64,000 bases of DNA, from the NCBI RefSeq assembly GCF_018736145.1, contig NZ_CP059997.1:8617501-8681500 (forward strand), in the 5' to 3' direction. Below, piece after piece: positions 8,626-15,602 of the stretch. Source of the DNA: Amycolatopsis sp. CA-230715 (GTDB lineage: Bacteria > Actinomycetota > Actinomycetes > Mycobacteriales > Pseudonocardiaceae). The notes beneath the pieces are model-generated. The model was not told where the DNA came from. It searched no databases and worked only from the letters and a program-made list of their open reading frames with translations. The position numbers and the translations under genes are program-made. Position 1 is the stretch's first letter; the number at the start of each line of letters is the position of its first letter.

Positions 8626-9282
8626 TCACGGTGCCGGTGGAGGTGTGGACATGCCGAGCGCGGGCAGTTCGACCGACGTTTCCTCGACGCGCGAGGACCG
8701 GTACGCGCGTTGGAACTCGGCGTAGGTGGGCAGGAGCCGCCGGTCGGCGAGATCCGCCAGAGGGGGCGCCTTGAGGTCTTTCGCGGACCGGATCGGTTCC
8801 TCGCTCAGGCCCCAGGGCAAACCGATGTCGGGGTCCAGCGCGTCGATTTCGAGCACGGCCGCCGGCGTGTACTCGGTCGAGCAGAAATAGGCCATCCGGG
8901 CGCCGTCCGTGCGCGCGAGGAACGCGTGACCGAGGCCGTCGGCTATGTAGACCGCGGCTCCCGACTCCTCGTCCAGCGGCACGACCGCGTATTGGCCGAA
9001 GGTCGGCGAACCCACTCGCAGGTCTACCACTGCGTCCAGCACCGCGCCGCGCACGCAGGTCACGAACTTCGCCTGCCCCGGCGGCAGTGCGGTGCCGTGA
9101 ATGCCGCGTAGCGTGTTCTTCCTGGACACCGAGAAATTCACCTGGCTGATCCGCACCGGGTGTCCGACCACTTGGGAAAGCGCGCTGAAGCGGACGGACT
9201 CGAAAAACGCCCCGCGCCGGTCGGCCGCTTGGACCGGGGTCACCTGGTACGCGTCGAGCACATTCAACGGACGGATGTCCAT
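8626..9282 (-). CDS. dTDP-4-keto-6-deoxyhexose 3,5-epimerase (RmlC-like)
   Basis: A 218-residue cupin of the RmlC/EvaD family. It shows the conserved substrate-binding NTLRGIHG (catalytic His near residue 60) and the YIADGLGHAF stretch near residue 128. Epimerisation at C-5 (and perhaps C-3) places the sugar in the L series. ATG at 9282 with GAGGAG upstream. It is the first gene of the minus-strand sugar operon and faces the BAHD-like acyltransferase across a 180-base divergent promoter region. The long in-frame extension reaching 11547 is antisense to three plus-strand genes and is rejected. Confidence 0.93.
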   Translation of the reverse strand: MDIRPLNVLDAYQVTPVQAADRRGAFFESVRFSALSQVVGHPVRISQVNFSVSRKNTLRGIHGTALPPGQAKFVTCVRGAVLDAVVDLRVGSPTFGQYAVVPLDEESGAAVYIADGLGHAFLARTDGARMAYFCSTEYTPAAVLEIDALDPDIGLPWGLSEEPIRSAKDLKAPPLADLADRRLLPTYAEFQRAYRSSRVEETSVELPALGMSTPPPAP

Positions 9283-9462
9283 CGCTCCTCGCCTTCGTCG
9301 GGCGTGTGGAATCCGGATCGTGCCCGCCGGGCCGTGGTGGCGGCAAGACCGGGCGCGCGTACGTGGTGGACATTTCGGGGCAACGTCGGATTCGCGAGGC
9401 AGTGCAAGGCTTTTGCAAGCGGCCCCGCCTAATGTGGAGCCGACTTTCCGGTGAGGGGTGGC
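9283..9462. promoter_or_regulatory. Divergent promoter region between sugar operon and acyltransferase
   Basis: The two halves of the cluster diverge here. On the plus strand a possible -10 (TAATGT, 9430-9435) follows a small inverted repeat TGCAAGGCTTTTGCA (9403-9417) that could be an operator. No convincing -35 was found, and no activator gene lies in the window. Confidence 0.35.
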
Positions 9463-10773
9463 ATGGACTCGGCGACGCGCGTGATCAAAGCAGGCAGGGC
9501 TTCCGGTGCGGTCGTCCGATGTGGACTGATCGACTCGATGACCATCGACATGGCCGTGGTCGCCACCTTCTTCTACGACCGGACGCTCGATGTGGACCGG
9601 CTCGCCGACGGGCTTTCCCGCGCACTGGACCTGGTTCCCGTATTCGGTGGCCGCATACGCGGCGACACCGCTTCGGCGGAGATCGTGTGTTCGGACTCCG
9701 GCGTGCCGATGACGGTGACCGAGGTGGACCGGACGCTGGCGGACACGATCACCCTTGCCGGTGCGTTCGGGTATCCGTCGGAGCCGACCGGCGCCGGGGA
9801 ACTGCCGTTGCTGGCGATCAGGGTGAGCCGGTTGGCCGACGGCGGGACCGTGGTGGGGTGTTCGTGGAACCACACCGTTGGCGACACCCACAGCTTCATG
9901 TTGTTGATGCGGGCGTGGTCGGCTTGCGTCGATGGCGGGGAGATCCCGGCCGTCGACATCGTCGACGACCGAGATGCGTTCTTGGATCGGGTGCTTCCTC
10001 CGCAGGGCGACGTCGCCGCGGACTACACGGAGATCGGTCCGGGAGACGCCGAGGGAATCATGCGGCGGCTCAGTTCCTCCGCGGCGCAGCCGACGGAGAC
10101 CGTTCAACTCGCCTTCACCGAGGCGGAGGTGGCACGCCTGCGCGACGCCCTCCGCGTCAAGGCGGGACGCTGGCTGTCCGCTAGCGACGCGGTGAGCGCG
10201 CACGTGCTGACTTCGCTCGCCGGGCTGGAAGATCCGCCGAAGGCGCGGGACCTGACTGTGCCGGTCAACATCCGCCGTCCGCTGGGGCTGTCCGCTTCGG
10301 TGATCGGGAACCTGCTGGGGAAGATCGAACTGCCGTACGCTCCGGACATCTCGCCGGAGCGGTTGGCCGCCTCGCTCCGCGGCGCGATCGAGGGCTACCC
10401 CGTGTCCCATCTGAACCTGCGCGCGAACCTCGAGTTCCTGGCGAAGCCGGACCGGCGGTTCCTGCAGACGTTCGTTCCCACGGCGGTCCTTTCCGAGCGG
10501 CCGAGCACCGTGCTCACCAATTGGGCCGGTTTCGGTGCGTACGACATCACTTTCGACGGAAACCGTCCGAGGTTCTTTTCGCCGCGCGGCGATATGGCGT
10601 TCCCCTGGATGGGGCTGCTCAGCGAGGGACCGGACCGTGCCGGGCTGATCTGCACGATCGGGGTCCCGGAGTACCTGGCCGCCCGGCTTCGGACACCCGG
10701 GGCGGGAGCCGCGATGCACCGCTATCGCGCGGATCACGACGCGGTTTCCCCGTTGGTACCGCATGCGCTGTGA
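9463..10773 (+). CDS. BAHD-like acyl-CoA-dependent acyltransferase
   Basis: A 436-residue protein with the architecture of the plant/fungal transferase family (PF02458). The catalytic HxxxD is His137-Thr-Val-Gly-Asp141 in WNHTVGDTHSF. The structural DFGWGKP motif near the C-terminus is degenerate (TFDGNRP, from residue 363). BAHD enzymes move an acyl group from CoA to a hydroxyl or amine, so this one may acylate the aglycone or the sugar. ATG at 9463 is preferred over GTG 9451 because GAGGGG sits just upstream. It heads the plus-strand block with fkbK and fkbI. It is not a PapA or condensation-domain protein by motif context, though both share HHxxxD-like chemistry. Confidence 0.75.
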   Translation: MDSATRVIKAGRASGAVVRCGLIDSMTIDMAVVATFFYDRTLDVDRLADGLSRALDLVPVFGGRIRGDTASAEIVCSDSGVPMTVTEVDRTLADTITLAGAFGYPSEPTGAGELPLLAIRVSRLADGGTVVGCSWNHTVGDTHSFMLLMRAWSACVDGGEIPAVDIVDDRDAFLDRVLPPQGDVAADYTEIGPGDAEGIMRRLSSSAAQPTETVQLAFTEAEVARLRDALRVKAGRWLSASDAVSAHVLTSLAGLEDPPKARDLTVPVNIRRPLGLSASVIGNLLGKIELPYAPDISPERLAASLRGAIEGYPVSHLNLRANLEFLAKPDRRFLQTFVPTAVLSERPSTVLTNWAGFGAYDITFDGNRPRFFSPRGDMAFPWMGLLSEGPDRAGLICTIGVPEYLAARLRTPGAGAAMHRYRADHDAVSPLVPHAL

Positions 10774-10803
10774 GAGCGAGACGGATACGAGGTGCGTCAC
10801 GGG

Positions 10804-11667
10804 ATGAACGAGCAGTGGCACGAGCGGATCGCTGTCGTCGGCGCCGGGGTGATGGGATCGGGCATCGCCACCCTGGCGATCGGGCACGGCGTATCCGTCG
10901 TCCTGGTCGACGTCGACGAGGTGGCGCTCGAAACCGGCCGTCGCCGGATCGCCCAGCAGTCGCGGCACGCGCAGCTCATGGGCGCTTTGCCCGAGGGCAC
11001 GACGCCCGGGAGCCTCGTCACCACGACCGACCTGTCCGGAGTGGACGGTGCGTCCGCGGTGATCGAAGCGGTGACCGAGTCGCCTGAGGTCAAGGCGGCG
11101 GTGCTCGGCGAGGTGTCGGGTGTGGTCGGTCCGGGGGTGCCTTTGGTCTCCAACACCTCGGGCATCCCGATCGGTGAGTTGGCCGGTTCCGTGCCGGTGC
11201 CGCGGGATCTGGTCGGCACGCATTTCATGAATCCGTCGTACCTGATCACGATGGTCGAAGTGAGCAGGGGCCCGAAGACCTCCGATGTGACGGTGGACGC
11301 GTTGCTCGACTTGCTCGCGACCTTGCGCAGGCGGGCCGTGATCGTGCGGGACGCGCCCGGTTTCGTGACCAGCAGGCTGCTGCACCCGATGATCAACAAG
11401 GCGGCGAACCTCGTCGGCGAAGGCATCGCCGCGGCCGAGGAGGTCGACCAGTTGATGCAGGGGTGCCTCGGGCACCGCACCGGTCCGCTGCGCACCGGCG
11501 ATCTGATCGGGCTGGACAACCTGGTCGACTCGTTGCTCGCACTGCACGAACGGACCGGTGACGAGGCCTGCCGTCCTTGCGATCTCCTCCTGGCGAAGGT
11601 GCGCGATGGTGAGCTCGGGCGCAAGACCGGTCGCGGCTTCTACCGCTACGAGGAGGCGATGTTCTGA
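10804..11667 (+). CDS. fkbK: FkbK-like 3-hydroxyacyl-CoA dehydrogenase homologue
   Basis: A 287-residue protein with an N-terminal NAD-binding fold (VVGAGVMGSGIA) and a C-terminal 3-hydroxyacyl-CoA dehydrogenase domain (HFMNPSYL, DAPGFVTSRLLHPMIN). In the Fkb pathway this enzyme oxidises glyceryl-ACP to the aldehyde/tartronate semialdehyde stage. ATG at 10804 is chosen since GAGGTG precedes it by 9 bases; GTG at 10792 is an alternative. Its TGA overlaps the ATG of the next gene by one base (TGATG). The typical Fkb partner FkbI follows directly. Confidence 0.9.
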   Translation: MNEQWHERIAVVGAGVMGSGIATLAIGHGVSVVLVDVDEVALETGRRRIAQQSRHAQLMGALPEGTTPGSLVTTTDLSGVDGASAVIEAVTESPEVKAAVLGEVSGVVGPGVPLVSNTSGIPIGELAGSVPVPRDLVGTHFMNPSYLITMVEVSRGPKTSDVTVDALLDLLATLRRRAVIVRDAPGFVTSRLLHPMINKAANLVGEGIAAAEEVDQLMQGCLGHRTGPLRTGDLIGLDNLVDSLLALHERTGDEACRPCDLLLAKVRDGELGRKTGRGFYRYEEAMF

Positions 11668-12797
11668 TGACCGGCCGGGCGGCGCGCGAGCCGGGGTTGA
11701 CAGAGTTGCTCGCCGAGGTCGACGGGCTCCTCGGCGAGGGAGCGGATCAGTGGGACATGGACGGTCGCCTCCCCGAGGAGTTGCTTCGCGAACTAGGCGC
11801 CCGCGGTGTGCTGTGCGGTCAGGTGGCTGCGGCGCAGGGTGGTCTCGCTTTGACCAGCCTCGACAACGGTCGCCTGACCGCGCACGTGGGCACCCGGTGC
11901 GGTTCGGTGCGCAGTGTGATGACTTCCCAAGGCATGGCGGCGTGGACCATCCAGCGCCTGGCTGACACCGGTCAGACCGCCGAGCTGTTGCCGCAGCTCG
12001 TCGGCGGAAGGCTGGCAGCGGTCGCCTTCAGCGAGCGCGGGGCAGGCTCCGATCTGTCCGCAATGGACACCACGATCGAAGTGGACGGCGATTCCGTCGT
12101 GCTCAACGGGAACAAGGTGTGGGTCACCGCGGCGGCGTACGCGGACCAGCTCGTGGTCTTCGGGCGCTGCGCCGGCGGTGGCGCCGCGGTGCTCGTGCCC
12201 ACTTCCGCCGCCGGGGTCGAGGTGGACAGGATCGCCAATCCGATGGGATGCCGTGCGGCAGGCCACGCCAACGTCGGGTTCAGCGACGTGCGCCTGCCGG
12301 GCACGAGTGTGCTGGGCGGCACCACCGGGCTGCCGATGCCCTTGCTGGTCACGACCGCGCTGGCGTACGGGCGGTTCTCCGTGGCTTGGGGCTGCGCGGG
12401 CATTCTCAGCGCGTGCCGGGAAGCGGCCGCGCGACATGCCGGGGCCCGGTCCCAGTTCGGCAAACCGCTCATCGCCCACCAACTGGTGGCAGGGCACATC
12501 GCGGAGCTCTACGTCGCGGAGCAGACGGTGTTGCGAGCTTGCGAGCGCGCGAGTGCTTGCTGGGACGCGAATTCTCCGGAGCTGGTGATGGCGGTCGTGC
12601 TCGCGAAGTACGTCGGTGCGACCAACGCGAGCAAGGGCGCCGCTCTCGCCGCGCAGGTTCTCGCGTCCGCCGGTGCACTCGACGGCCACGTGGTGGCACG
12701 TGCGTACCGGGACGCGAAACTGATGGAGATCATCGAGGGCAGCAACGAACTCTGTCAGCTGTTACTCGCGCAGCACGCGGCCGCGATGCCGTCGTAA
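11667..12797 (+). CDS. fkbI: FkbI-like acyl-CoA dehydrogenase homologue
   Basis: A 376-residue flavin acyl-CoA dehydrogenase-fold protein with the FAD/substrate segment AFSERGAGSDLSAM and the C-terminal MEIIEGSNELCQ block that normally carries family conservation. In methoxymalonyl-ACP biosynthesis FkbI acts after FkbK to complete oxidation to hydroxymalonyl-ACP. The start codon overlaps the FkbK stop. Codon 366 is TTA (12762-12764), a rare leucine codon in high-GC actinomycetes read by the bldA tRNA, so the protein may be made only late in growth. A perfect hairpin terminator follows. Confidence 0.9.
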   Translation: MTGRAAREPGLTELLAEVDGLLGEGADQWDMDGRLPEELLRELGARGVLCGQVAAAQGGLALTSLDNGRLTAHVGTRCGSVRSVMTSQGMAAWTIQRLADTGQTAELLPQLVGGRLAAVAFSERGAGSDLSAMDTTIEVDGDSVVLNGNKVWVTAAAYADQLVVFGRCAGGGAAVLVPTSAAGVEVDRIANPMGCRAAGHANVGFSDVRLPGTSVLGGTTGLPMPLLVTTALAYGRFSVAWGCAGILSACREAAARHAGARSQFGKPLIAHQLVAGHIAELYVAEQTVLRACERASACWDANSPELVMAVVLAKYVGATNASKGAALAAQVLASAGALDGHVVARAYRDAKLMEIIEGSNELCQLLLAQHAAAMPS

Positions 12798-12850
12798 CGG
12801 CTCGCTGTCGAATCCGGTTTCCTCGTCGTACGATGTCCGGCCGCCTCGGG

Positions 12851-12877
12851 GCGGGTACGACCGGCGGTCGTACCCGC
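12851..12877. terminator. Perfect hairpin terminator between convergent genes
   Basis: GCGGGTACGACC (12851-12862) pairs perfectly with 12866-12877 around a 3-base loop. It lies between the ends of fkbI and the minus-strand O-methyltransferase and can serve both. Confidence 0.8.
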
Positions 12878-12884
12878 GCCCGGT

Positions 12885-13928
12885 TCAGGCCGGTTTCGCC
12901 TCGATCAGGCTGACATCGAGGTGCGCCGGCAGCGTCCTGACTTCGAGCAGCTCGAATTGCGCCTCCGCGCACAAGTGTTCCCATTCGGCACGCGTGCGTT
13001 CCTTGCCACCGGCGACAATGAGCTGGTGCAGGTCGACGAGGTAGGGGTGCATCGCGAAATTGGCGGAAGCCGAGGTGGCCGTCAAGACCGGGTCGATGAT
13101 CAACAACCGGCCGTCGGCGGGTATCACCTCGCGGCAGCGGCGCAGAATGGTGATGGCGTCATCGTCGTCCCAGTCGTGGAGCACGCTCTTGATCATGTAC
13201 AGCTCGGCGCCGGCAGGCACCGCGTCGAAGAAACTGCCCGAGGTGATCGTGCAGCGCCTGGAGACACCAGCGGCTCCCACGATCTTGTTCGCTTGGGAGA
13301 TGCCTTCGACGGTGTCGAACAGGATGCCCTTCAGGTGAGGGCAGGCGGCGAGGACGGTGGAGATCAGGATGCCGCCGCGCCCGCCGATATCGGCCACCGT
13401 GCGGAATCGGCTGAAGTCGTAGTACTCGGGGAGGAGCTTGGCGGTCTCCTTGGTGACGTAGCCCATGCCCTCGTTGAACGTGGCCGCCACCTCGGGGTCG
13501 TCCGCGATCACCTCGAACACCGACTTGCCGGTGACCAGCTCCACGCCGGCGCGGCCGGTGCGGAGGCTGGTTTCGAGCTGGGCCCAGTACTCGTGCGTCG
13601 TCGGGGCGACGATGAGCTTCGCGTAGTCGCGCAACGAATCGGGGTTGTCGGTGCGCAACAGCGAACCGACCTCGGTGAGCCCGAAGCGCCCTGGCTCGGG
13701 CTCGGTGCACAGACCGAGCCCGACCAGCGCGCGCATCAGCCGGGTCAGTCTCGCCGGCGGAAGGTCGCATCCCTCGGCGAGGACGTCCACATGGGTCCCC
13801 TCCTCGGCGATCGCGTTGGCCAGCTCCAGCCGCACGGCCACCGCCACCACCTGGGTGATCATCGCGCCGTTCAACAGGGGGAGCAGTCGTTCCTGCGCCT
13901 TGGTCAAGGAATAGATGGACTCGGTCAC
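12885..13928 (-). CDS. SAM-dependent O-methyltransferase (PF00891, aromatic/polyketide type)
   Basis: A 347-residue protein with an N-terminal dimerisation winged helix and a C-terminal SAM domain. The glycine-rich motif is VADIGGRGG near residue 167, and the general-base region is SVLHDWDDD near residue 240. Relatives include TcmO-, DnrK- and carminomycin-type O-methyltransferases acting on phenolic polyketides. GTG at 13928 is chosen because AAGGAAG lies 5 bases upstream; ATG at 13946 has no such site. It probably methylates the aglycone, since FkbG already accounts for extender-unit methylation. It follows the P450 gene in the same orientation with a 142-base gap. Confidence 0.88.
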   Translation of the reverse strand: MTESIYSLTKAQERLLPLLNGAMITQVVAVAVRLELANAIAEEGTHVDVLAEGCDLPPARLTRLMRALVGLGLCTEPEPGRFGLTEVGSLLRTDNPDSLRDYAKLIVAPTTHEYWAQLETSLRTGRAGVELVTGKSVFEVIADDPEVAATFNEGMGYVTKETAKLLPEYYDFSRFRTVADIGGRGGILISTVLAACPHLKGILFDTVEGISQANKIVGAAGVSRRCTITSGSFFDAVPAGAELYMIKSVLHDWDDDDAITILRRCREVIPADGRLLIIDPVLTATSASANFAMHPYLVDLHQLIVAGGKERTRAEWEHLCAEAQFELLEVRTLPAHLDVSLIEAKPA

Positions 13929-14070
13929 GTGAGCTTCCTTCCGCATACTGCCAGGTGAAGTGTTGACAATCGGCTCCGGTACGCGACCGCCTCGATGGAG
14001 GTCGGGGGTCGCTCGGTGATTCGTGGCGCGCGCACCGGATGTGCCGATCCGCGGGTGCGGGAACGTGGCG

Positions 14071-15294
14071 TCACCACGTCACCCACAGATTGGCGAACCC
14101 GGCGCTGGTCAATCCCGTGCACAACGGGAGTTCGTCCGGAGAGTCGCGCAGGGTCAAGGTAGGCAGTCTGCGGGCGAGGGTGCCGAGAACGGTCTGGAGT
14201 TCGATCCGTGCCAGCGTCTGCCCCAGGCAGGTGTGCCTGCCGGTACCGAAGTTGATGAGGGTGCCGCTGTTCCGGTGCGGATCCAGCACGTCCGGGTCGG
14301 CGAACCTGCGCTCGTCCCGGTTGACCAGGCCGGGGTTGACGACCAGCGTGGTGCCCGCGCCGACCGGCTCGCCACCCACTTCGATGTCCTCGGTGATCAG
14401 GCGGAGCATCCCGACCCCGACGTTGGTGTCGAGACGGATCGTTTCGTCCACGGTGCCCGGGATCGTGTCGGGATCGGCGACCACCGCTTCGAAGTGCTGC
14501 CGGTCCGCCAGCAGCATCGCCATCATTTTCCCGATCATCTGCGAAGTGTTCTCGTATGCCGCTATCACCAGGCCGATGCCCGTGTAGACGAGCTCCATCC
14601 GGTTGAGGCCTTCGTCCGCGCTCTCGGACAGCTCGATGAGCCTGGAATACACGTCCTCGCCCGGTTTCGCGAGCTTCTGCTCGACCAGGCCGGACATGTA
14701 CTCGTACATTTCCACCCGGACCCGGTCGACCTCCTCCTGACCGAATTTCGTCAGGAGGGAATTGATGTCCGACCACCTGACGATCTTGTCCTGTTCGGAC
14801 AGCGGTATGCCAAGCAGCGTGCACACCACCTGGGCGGGCAGGGGAATCCCCACTGCCGCCATCAGATCGGCGGGAGAGCCGTCGGCGACCATCGTGTCCA
14901 CCAACTCGTCGACCATCCGCTGGACCGGCGCGTGCCAGGCCTCCATCCTGCGGTCCATCAACGCGGCGGCTAGCAAACGCCGCCAGCGCAACAACCGCTC
15001 GGTGTTGGCGAGGTCGACACCGTCTTCCCGGTGCTGTTTGAAGACCCCGCCGTCGTCGGTGTCCGCCCTGCGCGCCGGGCCTTCGACGGATTCGGCCGCG
15101 GCCTCGGGTATGAACCTCGGGTAGCCCATCACCTCGCGGGCATCCTCGTAACCGGTCACCAGGCCCGCGATGTCGCCACTCGGCAAACGCACCTTGGCGA
15201 CCGGGCACCGGGCTCGGAGCTCGCCCCATTCCGCCGGTGGTGCCAACGCGACGGCCGGCTCGAACGGGTAGTTCGGCACGTTTTCAGGATTCAT
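14071..15294 (-). CDS. Cytochrome P450
   Basis: A 407-residue bacterial class I P450. The heme loop is FGTGRHTCLG with Cys356 as thiolate ligand, and the ExxR motif is ETIR. The I-helix reads AAYENTS: the acid Glu248 is present but the conserved alcohol residue after it is Asn249 instead of Thr. It probably hydroxylates or couples the aglycone; ferredoxin partners are not in the window. ATG at 15294 with GAGAAGGACC upstream; the 49-residue extension to 15441 has no support. It is the last recognisable cluster gene, so the right cluster boundary probably falls between here and 15.6 kb. Confidence 0.92.
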   Translation of the reverse strand: MNPENVPNYPFEPAVALAPPAEWGELRARCPVAKVRLPSGDIAGLVTGYEDAREVMGYPRFIPEAAAESVEGPARRADTDDGGVFKQHREDGVDLANTERLLRWRRLLAAALMDRRMEAWHAPVQRMVDELVDTMVADGSPADLMAAVGIPLPAQVVCTLLGIPLSEQDKIVRWSDINSLLTKFGQEEVDRVRVEMYEYMSGLVEQKLAKPGEDVYSRLIELSESADEGLNRMELVYTGIGLVIAAYENTSQMIGKMMAMLLADRQHFEAVVADPDTIPGTVDETIRLDTNVGVGMLRLITEDIEVGGEPVGAGTTLVVNPGLVNRDERRFADPDVLDPHRNSGTLINFGTGRHTCLGQTLARIELQTVLGTLARRLPTLTLRDSPDELPLCTGLTSAGFANLWVTW

Positions 15295-15602
15295 GCGACA
15301 GGTCCTTCTCGGTCCAGGCCGATGGGAGCAGATTGGCCGGAGCTGGCCGGTGAAACCTTCTCGGGCCGAGTTTAGGAAGCGGTACGGGCCACGCACATGA
15401 TCTGGACCCGACGTTGACCGGACGCTTCGCCGAAGCAGCACCGTCTCGCTTGCCCTGGTTGGTATGCCCGTCGTGCCCGAATAATCCTTGTGCCAAAAGG
15501 GGAAACCGCCTCTCGTCGGGTTGCGGGACGGCGTGTGGTCAGGTGTGCTCGGGCGGGACCAACTGGGGTCGCGCGCGCCGTGCCCGGCGCGGCCGTGCGG
15601 TG
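15295..15602. other. Divergent intergenic region, probable right border of the gene cluster
   Basis: 308 bases between the P450 and the exported phosphoesterase. It holds a short inverted repeat GCTTCGCCGAAGC (about 15431-15443) and an AT-richer patch near 15480. No ORF with a ribosome binding site and no clear promoter hexamers were found. Confidence 0.4.

Noticed and set aside
5902..9111. A 1069-codon plus-strand frame
   Set aside because: It is antisense to the glycosyltransferase, 2,3-dehydratase and epimerase, all of which have family motifs.
8626..11547. A 973-codon minus-strand frame
   Set aside because: Only its last 218 codons are the 3,5-epimerase. The rest is antisense to the acyltransferase and fkbK and has the composition of a GC-skew shadow.
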